Origin: Shewanella surugensis
GTDB lineage: Bacteria; Pseudomonadota; Gammaproteobacteria; Enterobacterales; Shewanellaceae
DNA: 64,000 nucleotides
NCBI RefSeq assembly: GCF_023284005.1
Contig: NZ_JAKIKS010000007.1
Location: 1-64,000, forward strand
Reading direction: 5' to 3'
Shown here: piece by piece, positions 56,978-64,000 of the stretch
How positions within the stretch are numbered: the stretch's first letter is position 1
Layout: each line of letters starts with the position of its first letter
Position numbers and translations under genes: made by a program
Notes under the pieces: generated by a model
What the model was told of the DNA's origin: nothing
Seen by the model: only the letters and a program-made list of their open reading frames with translations
Databases searched by the model: none

Positions 56978-59128
56978 TTATCCCGTCTGAAGCTCTTGTT
57001 GTTCTGCTATTTCGGCAAGGCTGAAGTTTTTCGGCGGGTTTGTAATGATCACATCACCAAAGCTCAATTGTTTATTGCCCACCTCACCCGCTTGGCGCGC
57101 AACTTGCGCACGCTTAGCGCTCACCACATCCAGCTTGGGCATCACCATGCGACTTATCGCGTCGTTATTCATTGGTTTAGGTAACGTCATCGACTCCATG
57201 ACATCATGAGGGGCAAAGCCCGTTAATTGATTAGCGGCTTCGTATTCAGGCATAGGCGTTGGTTCAGAGTAAAAGAGTGGTAACTTATTGACTGAATCCA
57301 AAGCGGCATCTTGAACAGGCAGGGGCATGTTGGTTGTTGGTGTTAATTCTGGCGCTAGCTCAGGTAAAAAGACATAATCTGCCATTGGTATGACATTTGA
57401 CGTTATTTGCGCATCATTGGCGGCTGGCGGTAAAAAGGCAGGTAATGCCGCTTGATTATGGGCGGCGTTCGTCTCATTGAAAATGGCAGGTAAAACTTGT
57501 TGCTCAACTGCTTGGCCTTGCAGTTGTTCTTGTACACTCGTTAAACTTTTAACATCGGGTAAAAACTCAATGTCGACACCAGGGATCAGGTTTAATTTGT
57601 CGATAATCCAGTTCATTGATTCAGTAAATAAGGTTTTAATGCCCGTCCAAGCACTATTGAACGCACCGAACAAACCTTGCACCCAACCCCACTCACCAAT
57701 ACTGGCCTTCAAATCATCCCAGTAATAAATCAGGGCGCCAACGGCAATCGTTGCTGCAGCTACGCCCGCCACAATTAACCCAATAGGATTGGCATACATA
57801 GCAATATTGACAGCTAACATCACCCCACGTAATGCACTTAAGCCTGCGGTTAAGGTGGCCGTAATACCAGACCAGACCAAGGATGCCGCACCAAAAGCCG
57901 TCATGGCCATTTTCCCCACGCCCATCATTACAGTGAGTAAACCGCCTGCGGCGACTAAGCCTAATACGCCAACAGCCGCATAACCTATGTATTTAGTCAG
58001 ATTAGGGAACGTATCTGTAAACCAAAGCACGTCTTTGCCCATGTCGGCAACGCCGCCGACAAACTCATTAAAGGCAGGCAGGATAGCCGAGCCGAACGCG
58101 GCCCGAATAACAAACCAAGACTGACTTAATCGCTCACTTTGATCTGTCATGGCGGCGGCCATCTCTTCCGCCTTACCCATTCCTTGAACTTGACCAAGTT
58201 GCTCCATTGATGCTGCCAGCCCATCCACATCATTCATTAGTAATTCAATGGTCGCCATGGCTTCATCACTACCAAACGCCTTTTTTAATACCCCTGTTTC
58301 ATCCACATCTAAAGTGTCGCCAAACTTACCTTTGATTTCGTTAAGAATATCAATCATGGGCAACATCTTGCCTTTTGAGTCGGTAAACTCTAACCCTAAC
58401 GCGGCTTGCGCTTTACCCACACCACTTAAAAACGACTTGTATTTTGAGCCTGCCATACTGCCCGACATGGTTGATTGCAAAGTGCCTAAAATGGCCATTT
58501 GCTCATTCATGGCAATACCAGCATTATTTGCTTTTGCACCAATGGCCGTAAATGCGCCCGACATATCATTACCATTGGTTTTAAATATTTCCACGGCAGT
58601 AGCTGTCATTCCGGTGACTTGCTCGACCCACTCACTCTTACCCATCGTTTTAGCATCATTTTTAAAGATGCCATACATGGTGCCCATATAACTGGTGATA
58701 GTGGCAGCATCGGCTTTAGTGGCTGTAGCCAATACATTTGATGCTAATGTGAATTGTGATAAGTCCGTATCACTTAAGCCCCCAATAGCGGATTGAATAT
58801 CATAGCTAGAGCTAACAAATTCTGTGGCCGACTTACCGTATTTAAGCGCGTACTCATAAGATGTCCTTGAGAGTTGTTCAAGGGCAGATTCTGCTACCCC
58901 TAAAGATTTTACCTCGCCCAAGGATCTGTCCATTTCAATCGCTGGCATGAGGGCATTTTGCAGCGCATAGCCGCTGGCTGCAATGCCAGCAACCCCCGAC
59001 ATCATCTGCATACTGCCTTTTTGATAGTTTGCCGCAAGCCCATTAAATTGCTTGCTAATGTGCGCGATGGGCTTGGTGATTTGGTCAATCAAGCCAACGG
59101 TAAACATCAAAGGATCAGGTAGGCTCAT
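56978..59128 (-). CDS. Phage tail tape measure protein
   Basis: 716 residues starting SLPDPLMFTVGLIDQITKPI. The helical N-terminal half carries the TP901-type tape measure motif (DLSQFTLASNVLATATKADA, TAVEIFKTNGNDMSGAFTAI, then GTLQSTMSGSMAGSKYKSFL). Three or more hydrophobic stretches between residues ~375 and 470 (AAVGVLGLVAAGGLLTVMMG and others) are the membrane-active part. The Pro/Ala-rich C-terminus follows. It sets tail length and is probably involved in DNA ejection. The length implies a moderately long tail. It lies downstream of the chaperone frameshift gene, as in P2. Confidence 0.9.
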   Translation of the reverse strand: MSLPDPLMFTVGLIDQITKPIAHISKQFNGLAANYQKGSMQMMSGVAGIAASGYALQNALMPAIEMDRSLGEVKSLGVAESALEQLSRTSYEYALKYGKSATEFVSSSYDIQSAIGGLSDTDLSQFTLASNVLATATKADAATITSYMGTMYGIFKNDAKTMGKSEWVEQVTGMTATAVEIFKTNGNDMSGAFTAIGAKANNAGIAMNEQMAILGTLQSTMSGSMAGSKYKSFLSGVGKAQAALGLEFTDSKGKMLPMIDILNEIKGKFGDTLDVDETGVLKKAFGSDEAMATIELLMNDVDGLAASMEQLGQVQGMGKAEEMAAAMTDQSERLSQSWFVIRAAFGSAILPAFNEFVGGVADMGKDVLWFTDTFPNLTKYIGYAAVGVLGLVAAGGLLTVMMGVGKMAMTAFGAASLVWSGITATLTAGLSALRGVMLAVNIAMYANPIGLIVAGVAAATIAVGALIYYWDDLKASIGEWGWVQGLFGAFNSAWTGIKTLFTESMNWIIDKLNLIPGVDIEFLPDVKSLTSVQEQLQGQAVEQQVLPAIFNETNAAHNQAALPAFLPPAANDAQITSNVIPMADYVFLPELAPELTPTTNMPLPVQDAALDSVNKLPLFYSEPTPMPEYEAANQLTGFAPHDVMESMTLPKPMNNDAISRMVMPKLDVVSAKRAQVARQAGEVGNKQLSFGDVIITNPPKNFSLAEIAEQQELQTG

Positions 59129-59161
59129 TATCTCTCGTTCTGCATTCAGTTAGGGGTTGCG

Positions 59162-59613
59162 CTACTTGCCGCCAAAGGCTTTGTTTATCCCGTTGGCCGT
59201 GGCAATGGTCAGTGTTTCACTGTGCTGCTTTTGCAGCCAAAGGGCGCGGGCTAAGCTACGCGGTTCATCATCTTCATGGGGCAACCAATAGCGGCGCAGG
59301 GTTAACACTTGTTCAAGCTGGTTGGCCTCAATCGACTCAACCAGCCCTGCTATTTTTTTACTTGAATATCAACAAGTGGGCTAAACGTAGTGATCAACGT
59401 TGAGGCTATCATTCCTATAGAAGCTGGTGATGTATCTAATAGCGCCTTTAGTTCGTCTTTTTGCTTATTATCAACCGTGCGGGTTAACAGGTTTTGCGCG
59501 GGGGCGACTTTGTCATTCGGCAGTATGCCGTTGTTGTAATCAAAACAATCCTCGGTAGTCATGTTGAATTTAAAATCAGTGCCGGCGATGGTGAGTTCAA
59601 TCGTGTTTTTCAT
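59162..59613 (-). CDS. Tail assembly chaperone, long form by -1 frameshift (gpE+E' equivalent)
   Basis: The zero frame (59350-59613) gives an 87-residue protein ending DIQVKK before TAG. On the A7 run ahead of that stop, a -1 slip gives a further 63 residues (IAGLVESIEANQLEQVLTLR, then YWLPHEDDEPRSLARALWLQ to AFGGK), 150 in all. This is the gpG/GT of lambda and gpE/E+E' of P2 arrangement, where the fused form loads tail tube protein on the tape measure. The size (87/150) is close to P2 E (91/142). The tape measure gene follows immediately. No stand-alone start is seen for the second frame, so frameshifting is the best explanation. Confidence 0.85.
59317..59359 (-). promoter_or_regulatory. Programmed -1 frameshift site and stem-loop
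   Basis: The heptamer AAAAAAA (59353-59359) lies in the frame A-AAA-AAA, directly before the zero-frame TAG. Downstream, GCTGGTTG (59338-59345) pairs with CAACCAGC (59317-59324) around a 13-base loop. The spacer between slippery site and stem is seven bases, within the five to nine usual for -1 frameshifting. All three elements (slippery site, spacer, stem) are present in the proper geometry. Confidence 0.85.
59350..59613 (-). CDS. Tail assembly chaperone, short form
   Basis: 87 residues, MKNTIELTIAGTDFKFNMTT, EDCFDYNNGILPNDKVAPAQ, NLLTRTVDNKQKDELKALLD. It resembles the small phage tail assembly chaperones encoded between the tube and tape measure genes. It is the normal product when ribosomes do not slip at the A7 tract. 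GGAAAC lies about seven bases upstream. Confidence 0.8.
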   Translation of the reverse strand: MKNTIELTIAGTDFKFNMTTEDCFDYNNGILPNDKVAPAQNLLTRTVDNKQKDELKALLDTSPASIGMIASTLITTFSPLVDIQVKK

Positions 59614-59670
59614 GATGTTTCCTTGTTTTTAAATTTGATTTACTTATTTAATCGTTTGTTTTAAAAGACG

Positions 59671-59940
59671 CTAACGTTCATTTTTTTGATTAAGCTGGCT
59701 TTGCAATAACTCCTTTAATTGCTCAAATCCTTTGGTCATTTGTTTCTCCATTCGATCACCTAGCACCTTCACATCGTCTTTGGTGGCGTAGGTTTGAGCA
59801 ACATGGGTTTTATGTTCGTTCAATTGGTTATGAATATTCTGCTGCGCGCGGTATAGGCCAATAAATAACGGCACCAATACGGTTAACATCATGGATAACG
59901 CCGCTACGGCAAAGAGCAGCCAGTTACTTAAGTGGGCCAT
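59671..59940 (-). CDS. Small membrane-anchored phage protein, coiled coil
   Basis: 89 residues from the ATG at 59940 (MAHLSNWLLFAVAALSMMLT); upstream starts would lie within the holin-like gene. One membrane segment (~6-28) is followed by a coiled coil (YRAQQNIHNQLNEHKTHVAQ and so on). This plan resembles DUF2730-type or Rz/spanin-like inner membrane proteins of phages. It overlaps the end of the holin-like gene, so it belongs to the lysis cassette, possibly as the inner spanin. No lipoprotein partner is seen. Confidence 0.6.
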   Translation of the reverse strand: MAHLSNWLLFAVAALSMMLTVLVPLFIGLYRAQQNIHNQLNEHKTHVAQTYATKDDVKVLGDRMEKQMTKGFEQLKELLQSQLNQKNER

Positions 59941-60472
59941 AATGCGGGCTCTTATTTGGATTAAATTTATCTTTCTCTTTTGAACCACGACTCGAACCAA
60001 GCCAATACACCACCGAGGTGGCAAAAAAACCGCTAACTTGCCCCGCTAAATACACGATTAAATCCCGATTACCTTCTGGAATAGCCAGTAAAAACAGCGC
60101 ACCACTTAATGCGCTAAACAACACAAAAAGGGCAACTGATAACACAGAGGGCATCCAATGGTCTTTGTGCGACGCGCGCGCTTGTTGGGTATCGGCCAGC
60201 TCTGCTTTATGCGTTTCAAGGGCCAGTTGTTGCAACTCAATATGTGCCTGGCGAATTTGCTCACGCTCTTGTATCGCCCATTTTTGCAGCGTCAAACGCG
60301 CATCGGGTGATTGTGTCAGGGCGCGTTCTACCGCCTCGGGCGTATCTTCAACACCTAAAACACCTGCAATTTGACTACCAATGGAAACGGCAAGGCCCAC
60401 GGGGCCCGCCAATAAAGGCGCGAGCGCACCTGCGACATTACCAACCGTGCTTGCAATGGATTGCCAATTCAT
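59924..60472 (-). CDS. Putative holin (three-membrane-segment type)
   Basis: 182 residues with an N-terminal hydrophobic part (NVAGALAPLLAGPVGLAVSI), a charged central helix, and two C-terminal membrane segments (VLSVALFVLFSALSGALFLL and the VYLAGQVSGFFATSVVYWLG segment). The architecture corresponds to the 3TM holin superfamily. It begins four bases before the stop of the lysozyme gene (ATGA). It probably makes the holes through which the lysozyme reaches the wall. Confidence 0.7.
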   Translation of the reverse strand: MNWQSIASTVGNVAGALAPLLAGPVGLAVSIGSQIAGVLGVEDTPEAVERALTQSPDARLTLQKWAIQEREQIRQAHIELQQLALETHKAELADTQQARASHKDHWMPSVLSVALFVLFSALSGALFLLAIPEGNRDLIVYLAGQVSGFFATSVVYWLGSSRGSKEKDKFNPNKSPHYGPLK

Positions 60473-61050
60473 AACGCCTCCGCTGGTTGATGAGCCTGTC
60501 GATACCCTTCACGCCATAAATATTCCGCTTCTTTCCTGCGACGCGTGGGGTAACGATCGCCAAAGTTTACAAGCTCAGTCGCCATTGCCAGAAAGTCACC
60601 ATGAATAGCCGCTAGCCAAAATTTAGGGCAACGTTTCGCTAAATGACCATATTGAAACGCCACAGAGGCAATCACGGTTTGCATGGCTGGCAACAAGGTT
60701 TCAAAGCCTTGGCCGCTGTCTTGGCGATATTGCTTAATCAGGTTGTCAGTCACTTCACGCACAACACAAATATCAATTAAGTTCGCTTCGACTCGCGTGA
60801 TGGCGAGCGGTAAGGCCGTTAATTTATCCACCGCTGCTTGCTGCTTAAGGCCGCAATAAGGCGCAAGCTTATTCACCAGGCTTTCGGGCAATCTCTGGCT
60901 TAACGCTTCGACTTGGCATTGGCCGATATCAAAACCGCTCGCAATCGTCACACCTGATTTAGAATGCAGTGGATCAGGCACATAGCCTTCAACTTGGCAC
61001 CCACCTTCAAACAATTTGATAAATGAAAAATCCACTTTCGTTTTTACCAT
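60469..61050 (-). CDS. Phage lysozyme (pesticin/T4-lysozyme-like)
   Basis: 193 residues from the ATG at 61050, chosen because the longer frame is out of register with the previous gene and this start overlaps its stop (ATGGTAA). Catalytic Glu15 in FIKLFEGG is followed by EGYVPDP and GVTIASGFDIGQ (Thr and Asp of the T4-lysozyme-like catalytic site). The remainder is helical (PYCGLKQQAAVDKLTALPLA). It cuts the glycan strand of peptidoglycan in lysis. No signal peptide, hence a holin is needed; it lies just downstream. Confidence 0.78.
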   Translation of the reverse strand: MVKTKVDFSFIKLFEGGCQVEGYVPDPLHSKSGVTIASGFDIGQCQVEALSQRLPESLVNKLAPYCGLKQQAAVDKLTALPLAITRVEANLIDICVVREVTDNLIKQYRQDSGQGFETLLPAMQTVIASVAFQYGHLAKRCPKFWLAAIHGDFLAMATELVNFGDRYPTRRRKEAEYLWREGYRQAHQPAEAL

Positions 61051-61262
61051 CGTCTTGCCCTCAATGGGGGTTCGGCTTGTGTTTGACACGGTACGCATAA
61101 ACGCGCACCGGGTTCGGCTTGTTGTCTGGCTGTTGGAATAGGATCTAAACAGTCCAGGCACTGACTAAAACTCACTCTGGCTTTATTGTTTTTCGCTCTG
61201 TTTCTAAGCGTTTGTCGCTCGGCATTTTCTTGTTGTTTGGCGGCGAGATCAGCATCATCCAT
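61044..61262 (-). CDS. TraR/DksA-type zinc-finger protein
   Basis: 72 residues. An N-terminal helix (DADLAAKQQENAERQTLRNR) is followed by a four-Cys finger: CLDC, 17 residues, then CVPC. This is the DksA/TraR C4 finger, as in P2-like prophage proteins. TraR-like proteins bind RNA polymerase in the secondary channel. Here it sits between the tail tube and lysozyme genes. Its stop overlaps the lysozyme start. Confidence 0.85.
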   Translation of the reverse strand: MDDADLAAKQQENAERQTLRNRAKNNKARVSFSQCLDCLDPIPTARQQAEPGARLCVPCQTQAEPPLRARRW

Positions 61263-61295
61263 CCGTTACTTTCCTTGTTGTTTTTCTAGTGCTCA

Positions 61296-61745
61296 CTACT
61301 GAACAATATTTTCAATTTCTTCAGGGCGTAGATACGACATACCATTAATTTTGACAAAATCAGGACTGGTCACATCAAACGAGATTTTAAACAAAGTAGA
61401 GCTGCCGCCTTTTTTGTCGATATCCAGCAAGTCACTGAGTTTGAGGTGACAGCCGAACGCCTCGACTTTCATCTCTTCACCGGCCACTTTGGCGTAAAAC
61501 ATAATGTCGAACGGATCCATTGCTCGCCATGAGCCTTTAGCCTTGGCGGCAGCTAAAATTAATTTAAAGTTGGCGGCGTTAACACTTAGCTCACCACTGG
61601 CAGACACATCACCATCGACTCGACCATCTGGCACACCGCCTGTTTGCGCCACACCGCTATTATCGGTAATGGTAAGACTGGCAGAATCGACTTGGGTCAT
61701 GATGTCACCCAAATTGACATGAAAATTCATACCTGATAAATGCAT
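61296..61745 (-). CDS. Tail tube protein (DUF2597-like)
   Basis: 149 residues starting MHLSGMNFHVNLGDIMTQVD. It has a beta-rich plan with DSASLTITDNSGVAQTGGVP, DGDVSASGELSVNAANFKLI and PFDIMFYAKVAGEEMKVEAF, matching DUF2597 proteins of Vibrio K139-type phages. Position directly after the sheath gene fits tube protein FII. AAGGATT is the ribosome site. The tube assignment is by position and fold plan. Confidence 0.75.
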   Translation of the reverse strand: MHLSGMNFHVNLGDIMTQVDSASLTITDNSGVAQTGGVPDGRVDGDVSASGELSVNAANFKLILAAAKAKGSWRAMDPFDIMFYAKVAGEEMKVEAFGCHLKLSDLLDIDKKGGSSTLFKISFDVTSPDFVKINGMSYLRPEEIENIVQ

Positions 61746-61800
61746 GTTTTAATCCTTTTCTATTCGTTTTAATCGGTATTAAGCCGTTCAATACCTAGCG

Positions 61801-62910
61801 TTATGCGGCAGTGCTGCTTAAATCCAGCATGATATTGACGGTGATAGATTTCGGGCTGTTATAGGGGCGTACCACCATGTATATGCTCACCTCGGATAAT
61901 GTTGTCCAAACAATGTCAATATCCCCGTCTTGCGGCACCTGCACTTCACCTGGAAACATTTCCCCTAAAATGGTGGTGCTTTTGCTCATCGCGCGAAGCG
62001 GCTGCATGAAATAGCGTTTATTGTTTTCAATACTGTTGGGGGTTGAATTGAGCGCGCGGTTACCGACACGGCGAATGGCACGTAGTCGCACTTGACGGCT
62101 GACTTTGTGCACGGGGCGTAAATGCTCAATAAATTGATAATCACCGCCCTTGGCATCGAGCGAACTGCCATCGCTCCAATAGGTTCCTTCGAGATCGGGA
62201 TACCATTGCGGCACACTAAAACGCGCATTGGCGAGCGTATTTAAGGTGGCTAAGCTCAGCGGCACATGCTCCGTATCTTCTGGTGCCTCAACTAATCCCA
62301 TCACACTGCCCGTTGCCACGCGCATGGGTGAGTCGGCAACACTCACGCTTCGGTTACATAAGCGGCCCGCTAACACACCAAGGTTATTGCCATGCAGTTG
62401 TGGCACGGCATAAACAAGATGTGCGGCAATACCGTTAACCAGCGCCACTTGCTCCGCTTCGTATTCGCTCCATGTTTGACTGCTTAATATTCCTTTGGTG
62501 GCGACTAAGGCAAAACACCAACGCCCCAAGGTGGCGGTTAAGCTGGCACACTGATTATGCAAACTGGTTAGCTCACTGGCACTGGCTTGCTCATCACAAA
62601 TCACTACCGCTTCAAAACTCTGTACTTCATTGGCTTTATCAATCGCACTGCCGATGCTTTCATCATCGGCTAAGGGATAAACGGCGGCGGTCCAGTTTTG
62701 CCCCGCATTGAGTTGGGCGGCGATCACTTGTGCGCGCAAGGGACTATCGGCTAACGCTTCTGTTAATTCCGTTTGTGCGCCCACGCTATAAAGCTGGCTG
62801 GCTTCGTCGCTACTCCCTGCTTTTCCGATGAATAAAAAGTGACGCTCAACGGCGTTGATTTCACCTTGGCCTAAATTGAGGTTATTAACCGTTACCTTAC
62901 CGAGTGCCAT
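61801..62910 (-). CDS. Tail sheath protein (DUF2586 family)
   Basis: 369 residues: MALGKVTVNNLNLGQGEINA, FLFIGKAGSSDEASQLYSVG, and a C-terminal part with FMQPLRAMSKSTTILGEMFP, then YMVVRPYNSPKSITVNIMLD. It resembles the DUF2586 sheath proteins of kappa/K139-like phages. The contractile sheath surrounds the tube, so the phage is a myophage. AAAAGGATCC precedes the start. The C-terminal strand pattern is typical of sheaths. Confidence 0.8.
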   Translation of the reverse strand: MALGKVTVNNLNLGQGEINAVERHFLFIGKAGSSDEASQLYSVGAQTELTEALADSPLRAQVIAAQLNAGQNWTAAVYPLADDESIGSAIDKANEVQSFEAVVICDEQASASELTSLHNQCASLTATLGRWCFALVATKGILSSQTWSEYEAEQVALVNGIAAHLVYAVPQLHGNNLGVLAGRLCNRSVSVADSPMRVATGSVMGLVEAPEDTEHVPLSLATLNTLANARFSVPQWYPDLEGTYWSDGSSLDAKGGDYQFIEHLRPVHKVSRQVRLRAIRRVGNRALNSTPNSIENNKRYFMQPLRAMSKSTTILGEMFPGEVQVPQDGDIDIVWTTLSEVSIYMVVRPYNSPKSITVNIMLDLSSTAA

Positions 62911-62927
62911 ATTTGGATCCTTTTGGG

Positions 62928-63569
62928 TTAAGACTGTTCATGTAAAAATTGAATGATTTCATCCCGCACATTGGCGGGGCTATCCCCTAAAAATTCACGT
63001 TTGGGCGCGTCAATATTCCATTGGGTTTTACGCTGTTTACCTCGCAAACTGTGTAATATCCCCCCTGCTTGTGATTGTGATAAACGTGAAACCAGCTCTT
63101 TAATGGTCGCCTTGCGATAGCCTTTGTTTTTTGCTTTTACTTTATAACCAAGGATCACCAAGGCTTTTGCTTGGGAGCGAGTACAAGCAGCATGACTTTT
63201 GTTAGCACCATGAATGCGGCGCATACGGGTGGCGCTCATGGTTTCTTTGCCCCCTTCTTGATGCACGGCGCCGATTTTTGCGGTGTGTTTGTTTTTGTGC
63301 GTCAGCTCCAAGCGATTAGCATTTTTCACATAGGGCGTTAAGCCTTTGGCTTGCGCCTTGAGCATCTTGCCGCCCTTCTTTTTGCGGGCTTTGAACTTTG
63401 CCCCTTTAACATCTTTCTGCGCTTGGATCCTTTTACGGGCTTTGGCTTTTTCAATCCGGCCTAAATGCTTAAGCAATCGAATACGTTTATTTCTAGGAAG
63501 GCTTAATAACTCAAGCTGCTGCTTTAGCGTTAATGCATCTTTACCGCGTAAACTGATTTGCAAGCTCAT
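62928..63569 (-). CDS. Virion morphogenesis / tail completion protein (gpS/gpG-like)
   Basis: 213 residues, very basic in the first two thirds (KRIRLLKHLGRIEKAKARKR, KFKARKKKGGKMLKAQAKGL). It matches the phage virion morphogenesis family (P2 gpS, Mu gpG), which completes the tail. It starts four bases before the stop of the neighbouring R-like gene. It lies between R and the sheath gene, the expected position. Confidence 0.78.
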   Translation of the reverse strand: MSLQISLRGKDALTLKQQLELLSLPRNKRIRLLKHLGRIEKAKARKRIQAQKDVKGAKFKARKKKGGKMLKAQAKGLTPYVKNANRLELTHKNKHTAKIGAVHQEGGKETMSATRMRRIHGANKSHAACTRSQAKALVILGYKVKAKNKGYRKATIKELVSRLSQSQAGGILHSLRGKQRKTQWNIDAPKREFLGDSPANVRDEIIQFLHEQS

Positions 63570-64000
63570 ACGTCTAACTCATCTTTAACGTGTACAAATA
63601 GGCTCATATCAGTCGCCACATTCACTGGCACCAGTGACACGCGATAACGCTGGCCGTCAAATAAAATAGGCCCATTGCTATCGGGCAATAAATCAATATT
63701 ATCCATCAGCTCCACATCAATAATAATGGTGGTGTTATCCTGGCTAATGGGGTCAATAGTGAGTTCAGGATCGCCTAACTGGTAATCATCACGCTCTTGG
63801 GCATTATCGATAAAATACGCGGCAATCAATCCCAGTAAGTTATATGGGTTAATTTTGGTGTGGGGAAAGCGTTCTATCGCAATCGAGGCTTTGTATTTCC
63901 ATTTGGCTACGCGATAACCGTGGCCTAAGTCATCACCATGCCGCATCACCGTGCCGCCTTCTTGCCAGGCATCAAGATCCCCTTTTTTAACAATCGGCGA
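63566..64000 (-). CDS. Tail completion protein R-like, partial at right edge
   Basis: The frame is open past the edge: before MRHGDDLGHGYRVAKWKYKA the residues SPIVKKGDLDAWQEGGTV are in frame. The plan resembles the P2 gpR family: WKYKASIAIERFPHTKINPY, NLLGLIAAYFIDNAQERDDY, then IIIDVELMDNIDLLPDSNGP. gpR completes the tail end. The true start is outside the window, so the GTG/ATG pair at 63944-63949 is internal. Confidence is moderate because the family is variable. Confidence 0.68.
   Translation of the reverse strand, partial: SPIVKKGDLDAWQEGGTVMRHGDDLGHGYRVAKWKYKASIAIERFPHTKINPYNLLGLIAAYFIDNAQERDDYQLGDPELTIDPISQDNTTIIIDVELMDNIDLLPDSNGPILFDGQRYRVSLVPVNVATDMSLFVHVKDELDV

Noticed and set aside
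60469..61161. Lysozyme start at 61161
   Set aside because: The additional 37 residues overlap the zinc-finger gene in another frame and have no family resemblance; the ATG at 61050 overlaps that gene's stop.

Overview
The window reads as a chromosomal segment of a marine gammaproteobacterium, most likely a Shewanella species or close relative. The evidence is a complete pfa polyunsaturated fatty acid synthase cluster with the pfaR-A-B-C-D layout, the bamE / ratB-ratA / smpB-ssrA neighbourhood typical of gammaproteobacteria, a SonM/SonA-like split borosin pair as described in Shewanella, several chemoreceptors and diguanylate cyclases, and moderately AT-rich DNA. A prophage lies directly behind ssrA.

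Layout. (1) 1-7.3 kb, all minus strand: an FUSC-type efflux protein coupled to the start of an HlyD-like adaptor, a dCache chemoreceptor, a duplicated module for a small membrane protein (one copy broken by a net 13-bp insertion), and a soluble CZB chemoreceptor. (2) 8.2-27.6 kb, plus strand: pfaR, pfaA (KS-MAT-5xACP-KR-DH-like), pfaB (AT), pfaC (KS-CLF-DH-DH) and pfaD (FMN enoyl reductase), with overlapping ends down to pfaC, i.e. one translation-coupled operon for EPA- or DHA-type lipids. The required phosphopantetheinyl transferase (pfaE) is not in the window. (3) 28.1-37.5 kb: an orphan PAS protein converging on a hybrid histidine kinase, a sulfotransferase-like protein, a GyrI-like domain protein, and a decay zone (PI-PLC fragment, frameshifted Spo0M, multiply broken penicillin acylase) holding one intact DUF2789 gene, then an M20 amidohydrolase.

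(4) 37.7-45 kb, minus strand: a borosin-type RiPP pair, an alpha-N-methyltransferase (SonM-like) followed by a separate 68-residue precursor (SonA-like). They are separated by 14 perfect copies of a heptamer and followed by three tandem TPR/GGDEF diguanylate cyclases. This is the most interesting locus in the window: it may link peptide backbone methylation with c-di-GMP signalling. (5) 46-48.7 kb: bamE, ratB-ratA, smpB, ssrA.

(6) 48.7-64 kb: the late end of a P2-like (K139/kappa-type) myophage prophage inserted behind ssrA, transcribed on the minus strand toward ssrA. It runs from tail completion through sheath, tube, TraR-like zinc finger, lysozyme, holin, a tail assembly chaperone with a clear programmed -1 frameshift site, tape measure, baseplate J and I, and a tail fibre ending in an intein-like Hint domain, to a baseplate hub. 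Head, replication and integrase genes lie beyond the right edge.
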